DNA from: Candidatus Accumulibacter phosphatis
GTDB lineage: Bacteria > Pseudomonadota > Gammaproteobacteria > Burkholderiales > Rhodocyclaceae
Direction of reading: 5' to 3'
Length of the DNA stretch: 32,968 nt
NCBI RefSeq assembly: GCF_012939955.1
Contig: NZ_SPMY01000046.1
Coordinates: 1 to 32,968, forward strand
The position numbers were made by a program, and so were the translations under genes. Position 1 is the first letter of the stretch. Each line of letters opens with the position of its first letter. Below are positions 1 to 7,264 of the stretch, one piece after another. The notes under the pieces were generated by a model. That model worked only from the letters and a program-made list of their open reading frames with translations, was not told where the DNA came from and did not search any database.

Positions 1-306
1 CCGCCGCTGAACAAAATGCTCTGTGATGCCGTGAAAATGGTCGCCTACCGGGCCGAAACCGCCATGGTGGCGCTATTGCGTCGCCACTTGAAGAAGGAGG
101 ACGACGCGCGTGCGCTCATTCGCGAATTGTTCGTTTCTTCCGCCGACATCGAACCGAACGCTCTGGCCAACACCCTGACCATCAAAATTCACCGGATGGC
201 CAGCCCAGCCCATGATCGCGCCATCGCCGCGCTCCTCGATGAACTCACCCTGCAAGATTTCCCGCATCCTGAAACTGGGGCAAAAATGATCTTCGCCCTC
301 GTCTAA
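1..306 (+). CDS. Transposase, C-terminal fragment (partial at window edge)
   Basis: The frame is open from the first base, so the start lies outside the window; the in-frame ATG at 16 is internal. The visible 101 residues contain a [11 protein letters not shown] segment, a charged [16 protein letters not shown] helix and an [19 protein letters not shown] segment. I recall this pattern from the C-termini of putative DDE-type transposases, but I cannot name the IS family. It reads towards a truncated parA gene on the opposite strand and its stop lies about 33 bp from the break in that gene, which fits an insertion sequence sitting inside parA. No terminal inverted repeat can be shown because only one end is present. 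Transposase identity is moderately likely; the family is unknown. Confidence 0.55.
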   Translation, partial: PPLNKMLCDAVKMVAYRAETAMVALLRRHLKKEDDARALIRELFVSSADIEPNALANTLTIKIHRMASPAHDRAIAALLDELTLQDFPHPETGAKMIFALV

Positions 307-339
307 AGTGCCAACCGGGTTTCCTCCGAGATCAGGAAG

Positions 340-681
340 TCTGAGCTTGTACATCTTGTAGCGCGATTCGAGCTTGAACTGCAGTTCCTCCAACCGCGGG
401 TCCGCAGGCAGGACATCGAGATTGGGAAATGGCGAAGGCACGACGTAGGCGCCAATCTCGTCGTGAAAAAGCTTCAAGCCGAGCAAATCGTCGAAGAAAT
501 GCGCTAGCGTCTTCTCCTGCGTATCCAGCGCCTGACCGAGCAGATAGCGGGAAGAATTGGCCTGTGCGTCGAGGTCAATGAGCAGGGTCCGCCGCCCGCG
601 CGCGGCGCCGACGGCGGCCAGATTGCAGGCGATCGTCGATTTCCCGACGCCACCCTTCTGATTGAAGACGACTCGGCGCAT
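340..681 (-). pseudogene. parA: ParA-family partition ATPase, truncated after about 114 residues
   Basis: The N-terminus ([16 protein letters not shown]) carries the deviant Walker A motif KGGVGKST of ParA/MinD ATPases, followed by a [12 protein letters not shown] segment (Walker A') and family-typical sequence up to [12 protein letters not shown]. Intact relatives run about 200-250 residues and continue with a Walker B segment (DTPP); that half is missing. From residue 115 the frame carries unrelated sequence antisense to the neighbouring transposase, although it stays open to position 73. The start is supported by a GGGGAAG ribosome-binding site about 7 bases upstream. ParA proteins use ATP to move DNA or protein cargo on the nucleoid; without Walker B this copy should be inactive. 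The break is read directly; attributing it to insertion is inference. Confidence 0.8.
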
Positions 682-838
682 GACACTTCCCCTGTGCTTG
701 AAATGGATTAGGCACGAGTTTAGTCCTTAGTCATCGGCGGGGAAAGCGCCGCGGTGCTTGCGGCGGGAAGCTAACGGTCATGACATGTCGAGACACCCCT
801 GATGATGAAAGCCATGACCGTCCCCCCTCTGCCCCTGA

Positions 839-862
839 CCCTTCTCCCGCGAGGGAGAAGGG
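839..862. repeat. Perfect extragenic palindrome (10-bp arms, GCGA loop)
   Basis: CCCTTCTCCC and GGGAGAAGGG flank a 4-base GCGA loop, in the 251-bp gap between the parA start and the 3' end of the ygjP-like gene. There is no T-run on either side, so it is more like the common proteobacterial extragenic palindromes than a rho-independent terminator. I see nothing else of note in 682-932. Confidence 0.7.
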
Positions 863-932
863 AGTTTCGTGAGTCGCTTGTGCGGCTTTCACAGTAAGGG
901 CTGCGGGCCGGCGTCACGGGCCTCCGATCAGG

Positions 933-1352
933 CTATCCGCCTGGCAAGCCAGTCAACTCGCGCTGCGTCAGATAGAGGCGTAAATCGAACTCGAGCTGGT
1001 GATAGGCCGGCTCCATATGGCTGCACAGCAGGTAGAAAGCGCGGTCGTGCTCACGCTCCTTGAGATGCGCGAGTTCGTGCACGACGATCATTTTCAGAAA
1101 CTCGGGTGGCGCTTCCTTGAACACGCTGGCGACGCGAATCTCGTGCTTGCGCTTGATCTTGCCGCCCTGCACCCGCGCCAGCTTGCCATTGCTTCCCAGG
1201 GCGTTGGCGGTGAGCTGCAGGCGACTGTCGAAAAGCACTTTCGCGGGCGAGTCGGCGTTGCGCAGAAAACGATTCTTGAGCGCCAGGGTGTAGTCGTACA
1301 AGGCGCCATCGCTGCGCACCTCATGCGTGCCCGGATATCTGGTGCGCAGCAT
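933..1352 (-). CDS. ygjP: YgjP-like zinc metallopeptidase domain protein (M48/DUF45), 5' end disrupted
   Basis: The 139-residue frame contains VVHELAHLKEREHDRAF, the HExxH zinc motif (His92, Glu93, His96) plus a downstream His, and LCSHMEPAYHQLEFDLRLYLT, closely resembling E. coli YgjP. The ancestral start is almost certainly the ATG at 1439, three bases after the upstream esterase stop, giving a YgjP-like LPLRYLAGYPDDLQ N-terminus. That frame hits a TAG at 1389-1391 (codon 17), where E. coli YgjP appears to have Gln, so CAG to TAG is the likely change. Translation could restart at the ATG at 1352 and keep the metal site. The gene forms a two-gene operon with the esterase. Domain assignment is firm; whether the product is functional is not known. 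Confidence 0.82.
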   Translation of the reverse strand: MLRTRYPGTHEVRSDGALYDYTLALKNRFLRNADSPAKVLFDSRLQLTANALGSNGKLARVQGGKIKRKHEIRVASVFKEAPPEFLKMIVVHELAHLKEREHDRAFYLLCSHMEPAYHQLEFDLRLYLTQRELTGLPGG

Positions 1353-1441
1353 CGCTGCCAGCTGGTCCTCGGCGATCGCCGCGCGTACCTACCGCTGCAG
1401 ATCGTCCGGATAGCCCGCCAGGTAGCGCAACGGCAGCATGC

Positions 1442-2146
1442 TCAGCAAACGTCGGCGAGGACCTTGTGCAGCCAGGCTTCGACGTCCTGCAGTTCTTCGT
1501 AACAGACCGAGTGCTCGGCGGCGTAGCTGTGCCACTCAACCGCGTATTTCTCCGCTTTAAGCAGTTTGCAGGAACGCTTTCCGAAATCGAAGGGAATGAC
1601 CGGATCGTTCTGCCCGTGCGCCATGAAGATCGGCACATCGCGATTCGCCTTGGAGGCCTCGCCAGCCAGCGTTTCGGTCATCGGCAGATAGCACGACAGC
1701 GCCAGGATTCCGGCCAGCCGCTGCGGATGGCGCAAGCCGGCATGCAGGGCAAGCACGCCGCCCTGCGAAAAACCGGCGAGAACGATGCGCGCGTCGGGAA
1801 TACCGCGTTCGTTCTCGCGCGCGATCAGCGCCTCAACCTGTCGCGCCGACTGAGCCAGGTCTTCGGCCTCTTCCCTGCCCGGCGCGAAATCGGGCGAAAT
1901 GATGTCGTACCAGGCGCGCATCACGAAACCGCCATTGATGGTCACCGCACGCATCGGTGCGTGCGGGAAGACGAAACGCAGCGCCGGCAACTGATCGAAA
2001 TCGAACTCGTCGACGATCGGCTCGAAGTCGTGCCCGTCGGCACCGAGACCGTGCAGCCAGATCACGGCACACTTGGGAGATTCACCGGTCTGGCGTTCAA
2101 CGCATGGCAGCAACAGGTCGTCGGCGTGGCTCACTTCTGAAGTCAT
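1442..2146 (-). CDS. Carboxylesterase/phospholipase-family alpha/beta hydrolase
   Basis: At 234 residues this is full length for the bacterial carboxylesterase (EstB/acyl-protein-thioesterase-like) family. It has the oxyanion segment VIWLHGLGADGHDF near residues 28-41, the nucleophile elbow GFSQGG with Ser127, an acid residue in HGQNDPVIP (Asp181) and the catalytic His in EHSV (His212), so the Ser-Asp-His triad is complete. There is no signal peptide, which suggests a cytoplasmic enzyme hydrolysing short-chain or acyl esters. Its stop is three bases before the ancestral ATG of the ygjP-like gene, so the two were probably translated from one message. The product class is secure; the natural substrate is not readable. 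Confidence 0.9.
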   Translation of the reverse strand: MTSEVSHADDLLLPCVERQTGESPKCAVIWLHGLGADGHDFEPIVDEFDFDQLPALRFVFPHAPMRAVTINGGFVMRAWYDIISPDFAPGREEAEDLAQSARQVEALIARENERGIPDARIVLAGFSQGGVLALHAGLRHPQRLAGILALSCYLPMTETLAGEASKANRDVPIFMAHGQNDPVIPFDFGKRSCKLLKAEKYAVEWHSYAAEHSVCYEELQDVEAWLHKVLADVC

Positions 2147-2277
2147 GGAATTGATCCTTGTGCGGAGAAACGGCCGTCATTCTAGCAGGCTGCCTGCCCG
2201 GCATCGTCGGCTCGGCAAAGGGACGGGCTCGCAGACGAAGCGGAGGAAGCGAGGCGGGCCGCGCGGCGCGCAGAAGA

Positions 2278-3367
2278 TCAGCCGCGTATGTTCGCGATGA
2301 TTGCGCGGGTGATTGCCGCCGTGCCGTCCTCGCCACCGAACTCGATCGGCCAGATGGCGGACATCGTCTTGTCCACGGCGCGCTCGAGAATGCGTGCGCC
2401 GTGCGCCAGGCGCGGCTCGGTATGCTGATCGGCGAGCCAGTCGAGCATCAGGGCCGCCGCGAGGACTTGGGCGACCGGGTTGGCGCGACCCTTGCCGGCA
2501 CAATCGTCTGCGCTACCATGGGCCGGTTGAAAGATTGCGTAGCGATCGCCAATGTCGGCCTTGGGCGCCAGACTCTGACTACCGGCAAGCGCCGCCGAGA
2601 AATCGGCAATGAGTCTGCCAAGAGCGTTCTCGGTGACCAGCACATCGAAATCCCAGGGGGCCTTGACGAGCTTGGCGGCGATCGCGTCGCCGTGCGCGTA
2701 TTCCACCTCGACCTCGGGATGCGTCGCGGCAACTTCGCTGAACACCTTGCGAAAAAGGGCCATCGACGCCAGCAAATTGGCCTGGTCCACACAGGTCACC
2801 TTGCCCGGCCGGCGTTTGCTCTTGGCACGTCGCCCGGCCAGTTCGAAGGCAAACTCGACCACCCGGCGGCTGCCGTGGCGTGAAACAACCATCGTTTCCC
2901 GCACCCGGTCGTCTTCGAGCGTTCCGCAACCGTGCGACGAGAGCAAGCCTTCGCTCTGCTCACGAACCACCACCAGATCGATCTCGGCCGCGCGCTTGTC
3001 GCCCAAAACCAGCGGCAAACGCGGATAGCCGCGGATGGGGCGCAGACCGGCGTAAATATCCATCGCCATGCGCAAATCAAAGTGGGCAGAAACTTCGGTT
3101 CCATCGGGGTAACAAACCCGCGGTAGACCCATGGCCCCCAGGAGTACGGCGTCGGCGTCGCGGCACTCGGCTAGGGTGTCGTCCGCGAAGACGGCGCCGG
3201 TCTTTTCATAATGTCCAGCCCCCCCCTTCGCGCTGCCGGAAGTCGAAACTGATGCCACCCAGGCGTTCGCAAAGCACCTCAAGGATGCTCAGGCAGGACT
3301 GGACGACTTCGGGGCCGATGCCGTCGCCGGGTAGAACGGCGATCCGGAAACGTGGATTGTTGTACAT
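2278..3367 (-). pseudogene. Isopropylmalate/tartrate dehydrogenase-family gene with a +1 frameshift
   Basis: The gene starts at the ATG at 3367 (MYNNPRFRIAVLPGDGIGPEVV, the nucleotide-binding start of beta-hydroxyacid oxidative decarboxylases). It shifts frame in an 8-base G run (C run at 3219-3226 on the plus strand) and stops at a TGA at 3206-3208. Removing one G joins it to AGHYEKTG and a long second frame ending at 2278, with LGAMGLPRVCYPDGTEVS, DLRMAMDIYAGLRP, the Lys/Tyr-region KVTCVDQANLLAS, DFDVLVTENALGRLIAD and AIFQPAHGSADDCAGKGRANP. The rejoined length of about 362 residues is normal for the family, which converts malate-type 2-hydroxyacids to 2-oxoacids with NAD and a divalent metal. 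It resembles the tartrate dehydrogenase branch more than LeuB. The shift could be real or a homopolymer sequencing error. Confidence 0.85.
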
Positions 3368-3598
3368 GTTCTTCTTCCCATTCGTTCAGAAGGCGCAGGG
3401 GCCTGGGGGCCTGCGCAGAGGGCCGTGCCAGCAAGCTGCGGACAAAGCGCCCAGTGTTTGCGCGTCGGCGATCATTGACGGGCAAAAGGCGCTGGCGGTC
3501 AAGTGCTTTTGTCGGCTGGGCTGCATTTCAACAAGCGGGCGAAGGATCGGACGCCGGCACTTCTCCATCCACGCCTGGCGTGCTACGTTTGCCTTTCC

Positions 3599-3616
3599 CA
3601 TCATCATCATCATCAT
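3599..3616 (+). repeat. (CAT)6 trinucleotide tract in the 5' leader of the PLP-enzyme gene
   Basis: Six consecutive CAT triplets end two bases before an AGGAGG ribosome-binding site. The tract lies in the 264-bp divergent gap (3368-3631) between the broken dehydrogenase gene and the PLP enzyme. I found no convincing sigma-70 promoter in the gap. Slipped-strand changes here would alter leader length, not reading frame. Confidence 0.75.
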
Positions 3617-3631
3617 CAGGAGGGTATCGAC

Positions 3632-4840
3632 ATGGCCTTCAATCCCGCATCGCGCGTCCAGGACTACCTCGTCTTCGGGGAATTCGGCGACGTCAATCCC
3701 TCGATCACCGACTCCTCGACCTATACCTTCCTGAGCCCGGAGCGAATGGAGGAGTTGTTCGAGCACGAGATCGAAGGCTGCTTCCTCTACTCGCGACACT
3801 TCAATCCAACCAACAAGTATCTCGCCAGCGCCCTGGAGCGCATGGAAGACGGCGAATCGGCGCAGGTCATGGCCTCGGGCATGGGCGCGATCAGTACCAC
3901 TCTGATGACCCTGTGTGGTGCCGGCGACGAGATCGTCTGCGGGCGCAGCATCTATGGCGGCACCTACGCCCTGCTCAAGAACCTGCTGCCGCGCTTCGGC
4001 GTCAACACCTGCTTCGTCGACCTCGGCGACCACGACGCCGTGCGCGCAGCGATGACGCCACAGACCCGCGTCCTCTACTGCGAGTCGCTCAGCAACCCGC
4101 TGCTCGAAGTCGCCGACCTGCCGGCGCTGGCCGCCATGGCCCACGAACACGGCGCACAGCTGGTGGTCGACAACACCTTCACGCCGATGATCCTGTCACC
4201 ATTGCGCCATGGCGCCGACATTGTCGTGCACAGCCTGACCAAGTTCGTCAATGGCACCAGCGACTGCGTCGCCGGCTGCGTCGTCGCTTCGCACGACTTC
4301 ATTTCCCGCCTCACCGACATCAACGCCGGCCCAAGCATGCTGCTCGGGCCGGTGCTCGACAGCACCCGCGCAGCGAGCATCCTGAAGAATCTGCACAGCC
4401 TGCACATCCGCCTGCGCCAGCACGGCGCCAACGCCCTGTATTTGTCCAACCGGCTCGAAGAGCTGGGATACGCAGTGCACTACCCGGGCCTGGCCAGCCA
4501 TCCGCACCATCAGCTGCTGACACAGCTGATGAACCCCGGTTACGGCTACGGCGGCATGCTGACTCTCGACGCCGGCGACCTCGCCGCCGCCAACCGCCTG
4601 ATGACGCTGATGCAACGCGACAAGGTCGGCTACCTGGCCGTCAGCCTCGGCTATTTCAAGACCCTGTTCAACACTCCTGGGCACAGCACCTCTTCCGAGA
4701 TCCCGCCCGCAGAACGCGAAGCGGCCGGCCTGCGCGAAGGCTTGATCCGCTTCTCGATCGGCCTCGACGAAGATATCGCCCAGACCACCGCGCGCATCGA
4801 AAACTGCCTCAGCGAAGCGAAAGTCCGCGGAAGTCTGTAG
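3632..4840 (+). CDS. Cys/Met-metabolism PLP-dependent enzyme (methionine gamma-lyase / O-acylhomoserine sulfhydrylase type)
   Basis: The start is the ATG at 3632, preceded by AGGAGG at a 9-base distance; an open extension upstream to 3503 passes through the CAT repeat and is not family-like. The 402-residue product has the family landmarks: YSRHFNPTNKYLASALERME (the YSR..NPT substrate/PLP-phosphate segment), ASGMGAIS, VVDNTFTP, and SLTKFVNG with the Schiff-base lysine at about residue 204, then a C-terminal LIRFSIGLDE segment. Such tetrameric cytoplasmic enzymes perform gamma-elimination or gamma-replacement on sulfur amino acids. Lyase versus sulfhydrylase cannot be decided from sequence alone. 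The tRNA gene begins 12 bp after the stop, so readthrough transcription is possible. Confidence 0.9.
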   Translation: MAFNPASRVQDYLVFGEFGDVNPSITDSSTYTFLSPERMEELFEHEIEGCFLYSRHFNPTNKYLASALERMEDGESAQVMASGMGAISTTLMTLCGAGDEIVCGRSIYGGTYALLKNLLPRFGVNTCFVDLGDHDAVRAAMTPQTRVLYCESLSNPLLEVADLPALAAMAHEHGAQLVVDNTFTPMILSPLRHGADIVVHSLTKFVNGTSDCVAGCVVASHDFISRLTDINAGPSMLLGPVLDSTRAASILKNLHSLHIRLRQHGANALYLSNRLEELGYAVHYPGLASHPHHQLLTQLMNPGYGYGGMLTLDAGDLAAANRLMTLMQRDKVGYLAVSLGYFKTLFNTPGHSTSSEIPPAEREAAGLREGLIRFSIGLDEDIAQTTARIENCLSEAKVRGSL

Positions 4841-4851
4841 AATCCCGTCCC

Positions 4852-5179
4852 GGGCCTGTAGCTCAGTTGGTTAGAGCAGAGGACTTAGCGAAGTCAGCCT
4901 GGACATCGTCAGATGAGTGGCTGGCTTCATGGGTTGCCCGTCGGCAGCGGCACGCTGGTGGCGGGTAGAACTGGTCAAATTCGGTGGAAGCTGGTGCCTG
5001 CGGGCGACGCCAATACCGAGCCAAGCCCCCACCACTAACGCGGGGGAAGGTGTAGAGACTAGACGGCCAGCCTGTAACGGGAAGGTATAGTCCAGACCAC
5101 AAACTCGCCAGAGGCGGCGAAAGCCGTAGTGGTAAGCATAATCCTTTGGTCCAGGGTTCAAGTCCCTGCGGGCCCACCA
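4852..5179 (+). tRNA. ileX: tRNA-Ile2 (anticodon CAU) interrupted by a group I intron
   Basis: Exon 1 (4852-4885) holds the 5' acceptor strand GGGCCTG, the D arm and the 5' anticodon strand GAGGA with loop bases CT. Exon 2 (5137-5179) holds CATAA, the 3' strand TCCTT, a CAGGG-TTCAAGT-CCCTG T arm, the 3' acceptor CGGGCCC and an encoded CCA. Joined, they give a 77-nt tRNA with a seven-base loop CTCATAA, the sequence context of tRNA-Ile2, whose C34 is normally modified to lysidine by TilS so that it reads AUA. A tRNA-Met identity is the alternative, but the GACTCATAATC loop matches Ile2. The gene starts 12 bp after the PLP-enzyme stop. It marks the boundary of the accessory region. Confidence 0.88.
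4886..5136 (+). ncRNA. Group I self-splicing intron (IC3-like) in tRNA-Ile(CAU)
   Basis: The 251-nt insert lies between U33 and C34 of the tRNA and ends in G, the conserved last base of group I introns. It carries recognisable core pieces: TCAAATTCGG (P3 region), CCGAGCCAAGC (P4/P6 region), GGTGTAGAGACTAGACGG (P7/P3' region) and AAGGTATAGTCCAGACC (J8/7 and P7'), in the order seen in the Azoarcus tRNA-Ile ribozyme as I recall it. No open frame fits an endonuclease, so mobility would need help. The likely P1 is GACTT-AGCG-AAGTC; it puts U-A at the splice site instead of the usual U-G, so the guide pairing is unsure. Boundaries are set by reconstructing the tRNA. Confidence 0.85.
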
Positions 5180-5185
5180 GACAAA

Positions 5186-5218
5186 AAGACCAACCCCTCA
5201 TCGGGTTGGTCTTTTTTT
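5186..5218 (+). terminator. Rho-independent terminator after tRNA-Ile
   Basis: AAGACCAACCC and GGGTTGGTCTT pair around a CTCATC loop and run into seven T residues. It starts within ten bases of the tRNA CCA end and should end the tRNA (and any PLP-enzyme readthrough) transcript. Confidence 0.92.
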
Positions 5219-5383
5219 GCGTACTGCCGCGTGTTTGCGGGGGGTCATGCGGGTTCTTGTGGACTTCGTCGTTTGGCTCGGGCGCCAGGAATTGGCCGTT
5301 TTCACTCTCTCCTGGCCATTTTTCTCTCCACGGTCGGTGTCCTCTAGAGGCTGAAGTCCACGAGCGCCACGAACTACCCCATT

Positions 5384-5428
5384 ACGAATCAACAGCTTAC
5401 ACGTGGTCCAATCAAGCGGTTGATTCGT
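5384..5428. repeat. 10-bp inverted repeat in a gene-poor stretch downstream of the tRNA
   Basis: ACGAATCAAC (5384-5393) and GTTGATTCGT (5419-5428) are exact inverted copies separated by 25 bp. The stretch 5219-5580 otherwise shows no credible gene. The repeat might be a recombination or attachment-site arm, an operator, or a relic of an element end; none of these can be shown here. Confidence 0.5.
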
Positions 5429-5579
5429 GGCATTGGTAGGCGGTGGAAATAGCGGTGCCAGTCCAGAGAGTGCGAAATGCCGTCAGGCGGCCAACTGGCG
5501 GACCGCACCCGGCCAGAAGTTGCCGCTCGCTTCGCTACTACGCTTCCCGCTTGCCGACCTTGGGGAATCGCCCCACGGG

Positions 5580-5719
5580 AAGGCGCAGAAAAAATCTACG
5601 TGGGCCGAATGGTCAGCGTGATTACCCTGGCGCCGGACATCGTGGCCGCCATCCTAGACGACACTTTACTGGCCCACGTCACGATGTTCGACCTAGCGGC
5701 GGATCCGCCAGCGCCGTGA
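5580..5719 (+). pseudogene. Remnant of a recombinase-associated HTH gene
   Basis: Translation gives EKIYVGRMVSVITLAPDIV followed by AAILDDTLL and FDLAADPP. This aligns with EKIDNSYMCRMLNLTTLAPD, AAILDESLP and HDLAISPP of the intact HTH protein encoded on the other strand at 8189-8644. The remnant ends at a TGA where the intact copy has the Trp of PPVLWEE; the next codons (GAA GAA) still match. The N-terminal half of the family protein is not recognisable upstream. It is the fossil of an earlier recombinase module at the same locus, in opposite orientation to the present one. Confidence 0.7.
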
Positions 5720-5804
5720 GAAGAACCACATCGAAGGCTGTATGGATTTGGCTCACTTCACAGTACACTTCACATCTGGTCATTTTGCGTTTATGGTACG
5801 TAGT

Positions 5805-6599
5805 ATGACTTCTATCGTGGATCCGTTCGTAGCTGCGTTGCCTGCGGAGGTGCCCCTCAAGGACGCCCCCCTCGTCCGCGTCATCGCACAATTCCGCTTC
5901 CCGGAAATCCTCTCGGTCGAGCAGCGAGACTTCGTGGCGCCTTTCCAAGAGGCGATCCGCAGGACGTATTCCGTGCTCCGGCAGGAGCAGACACAAGGGA
6001 TTCTCTTGAGCCCCAGCGGCGCGGCTCCAGCGAAGTCGCAAATAGCGTGGCGTTTCAGCGACACGGAGGGGTTCTGGCGCGTTTCGCTCACCCCCGAGTT
6101 CTTAGCGCTCGAGACCACGAAATATGTGAGCCGTTCTGATTTCTTTGGCAGACTCAAGTCGCTTGCAGAAGCCCTCGACGAACACATCGAACCAGGCCAG
6201 CTCGATCGTCTTGGCGTCCGCTATATCGATCGCATTACCGGCGATGCGGTCGATGACATCGCCAAGTTGGTCCGTCCGGAGGTTCGCGGCATCACCGGAA
6301 CGATCGCTGCCACGCACGCCGTGCATGCGCTTTCCGAGTCGATGTTCGAACTGCCGGAGGCGCGGGTGCTTGCTCGCTGGGGCTGCCTCCCCCCAGGTGC
6401 GACCGTCGATCCTGCCGCGATTGAGCCTGAGAACGAGAAGAGCTGGATTCTTGACCTCGACATGTTCAGCTCTGCTCCGATGCCGTTTATCGTCGAGGAT
6501 GTCGTTGCGGAGGCACAGCGCTACGCCGAGCGCATCTACACGGTCTTCCGCTGGGCGGTGACAGACGACTTCCTTGTACGCTACGGAGGCAAGCCATGA
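5805..6599 (+). CDS. TIGR04255-family-like protein (first gene of a three-gene cassette)
   Basis: The product (264 residues from the ATG at 5805; in-frame ATGs at 5742 and 5793 are alternatives, none with a clear ribosome-binding site) begins with PLKDAPLVRVIAQFRFPEI. It continues with WRVSLTPEFLALETTKYVSRSDFFGRL, LDRLGVRYIDRI and a C-terminal ERIYTVFRWAVTD segment. That order is what I know from TIGR04255, a sporadically distributed family of unknown function in accessory DNA. There are no membrane segments or catalytic motifs that I can name. Its stop overlaps the next start (ATGA), so the cassette is translationally coupled. It follows a mobile-element relic, which supports acquisition by transfer. 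Family assignment is good; molecular role is unknown. Confidence 0.78.
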   Translation: MTSIVDPFVAALPAEVPLKDAPLVRVIAQFRFPEILSVEQRDFVAPFQEAIRRTYSVLRQEQTQGILLSPSGAAPAKSQIAWRFSDTEGFWRVSLTPEFLALETTKYVSRSDFFGRLKSLAEALDEHIEPGQLDRLGVRYIDRITGDAVDDIAKLVRPEVRGITGTIAATHAVHALSESMFELPEARVLARWGCLPPGATVDPAAIEPENEKSWILDLDMFSSAPMPFIVEDVVAEAQRYAERIYTVFRWAVTDDFLVRYGGKP

Positions 6600-7264
6600 G
6601 CAGCCTTGAGATGCATCCTACTGTCAATGCCACTTCCGCCGCTGGCGCAATGCTCATGCGGCAAGCTCGTGGGCCGGTACTTCTCGGGGTCATGCTTGCT
6701 GGCATCGGAACCTCGACCGCATATACGCTTCCGGCCGACACGGTACTGCATTCGCGGCGCGTAGCAGTTCAAACGACAGCCGGCACATCAGTGTCCGCGG
6801 CGACACCCTCGGGTTCCGCGATCGGCGAACTGCGGCGTGTGAGCGGCCTTACTTGGGATCAACTCGCACGTCTGTTCAACGTTAGCCGCCGGTCACTTCA
6901 CTTTTGGGCGAGCGGCAAGTCGATGGCGCCAAGTAACGAGGAGCACCTCCAACGCCTCCTTACCGTGGTGCGGAAGGTTGACCGGGGTTCCGCGAGCGCC
7001 AACCGAGCGATATTGCTCGGTGTGCGCGAGGACGGAAACATGCCGTTCGATTTGTTGGCAGAGGGGGGCTACGAGCGCGTTCTCTCGCTGCTCGGGCCAG
7101 GCGAGGGACGCCGGGTTTCGCCGCTGAAGCTCTCGGAAGATGCGCGTACAGCACGTGCACCGCAATCGCCGGAGGAACTCGTCGGCGCGCTCCACGACCG
7201 CATTCATCGCGATGGCGGGACAACCCGTGCGGCGAAGAGTGTGAGGGTTCGGGGTGGCGGCTGA
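6596..7264 (+). CDS. Helix-turn-helix protein of the TIGR04255 cassette
   Basis: This 222-residue protein carries one recognisable domain near residues 77-110: IGELRRVSGLTWDQLARLFNVSRRSLHFWASGK, an XRE-like helix-turn-helix. The N-terminal 75 residues include a short hydrophobic stretch (GPVLLGVMLAGIG) but no convincing signal peptide. The C-terminus (RIHRDGGTTRAAKSVRVRGGG) is basic. It starts inside the preceding stop codon and its end overlaps the next gene by 11 bases, so all three are one translational unit. It may be the cassette's regulator or a DNA- or nucleotide-sensing subunit; the sequence does not say which. I see no other named domain. Confidence 0.78.
   Translation: MSSLEMHPTVNATSAAGAMLMRQARGPVLLGVMLAGIGTSTAYTLPADTVLHSRRVAVQTTAGTSVSAATPSGSAIGELRRVSGLTWDQLARLFNVSRRSLHFWASGKSMAPSNEEHLQRLLTVVRKVDRGSASANRAILLGVREDGNMPFDLLAEGGYERVLSLLGPGEGRRVSPLKLSEDARTARAPQSPEELVGALHDRIHRDGGTTRAAKSVRVRGGG

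Noticed and set aside
4863-5201. Minus-strand frames across the tRNA and intron
   Set aside because: They lie opposite a well supported tRNA and group I intron and have no protein-family features.
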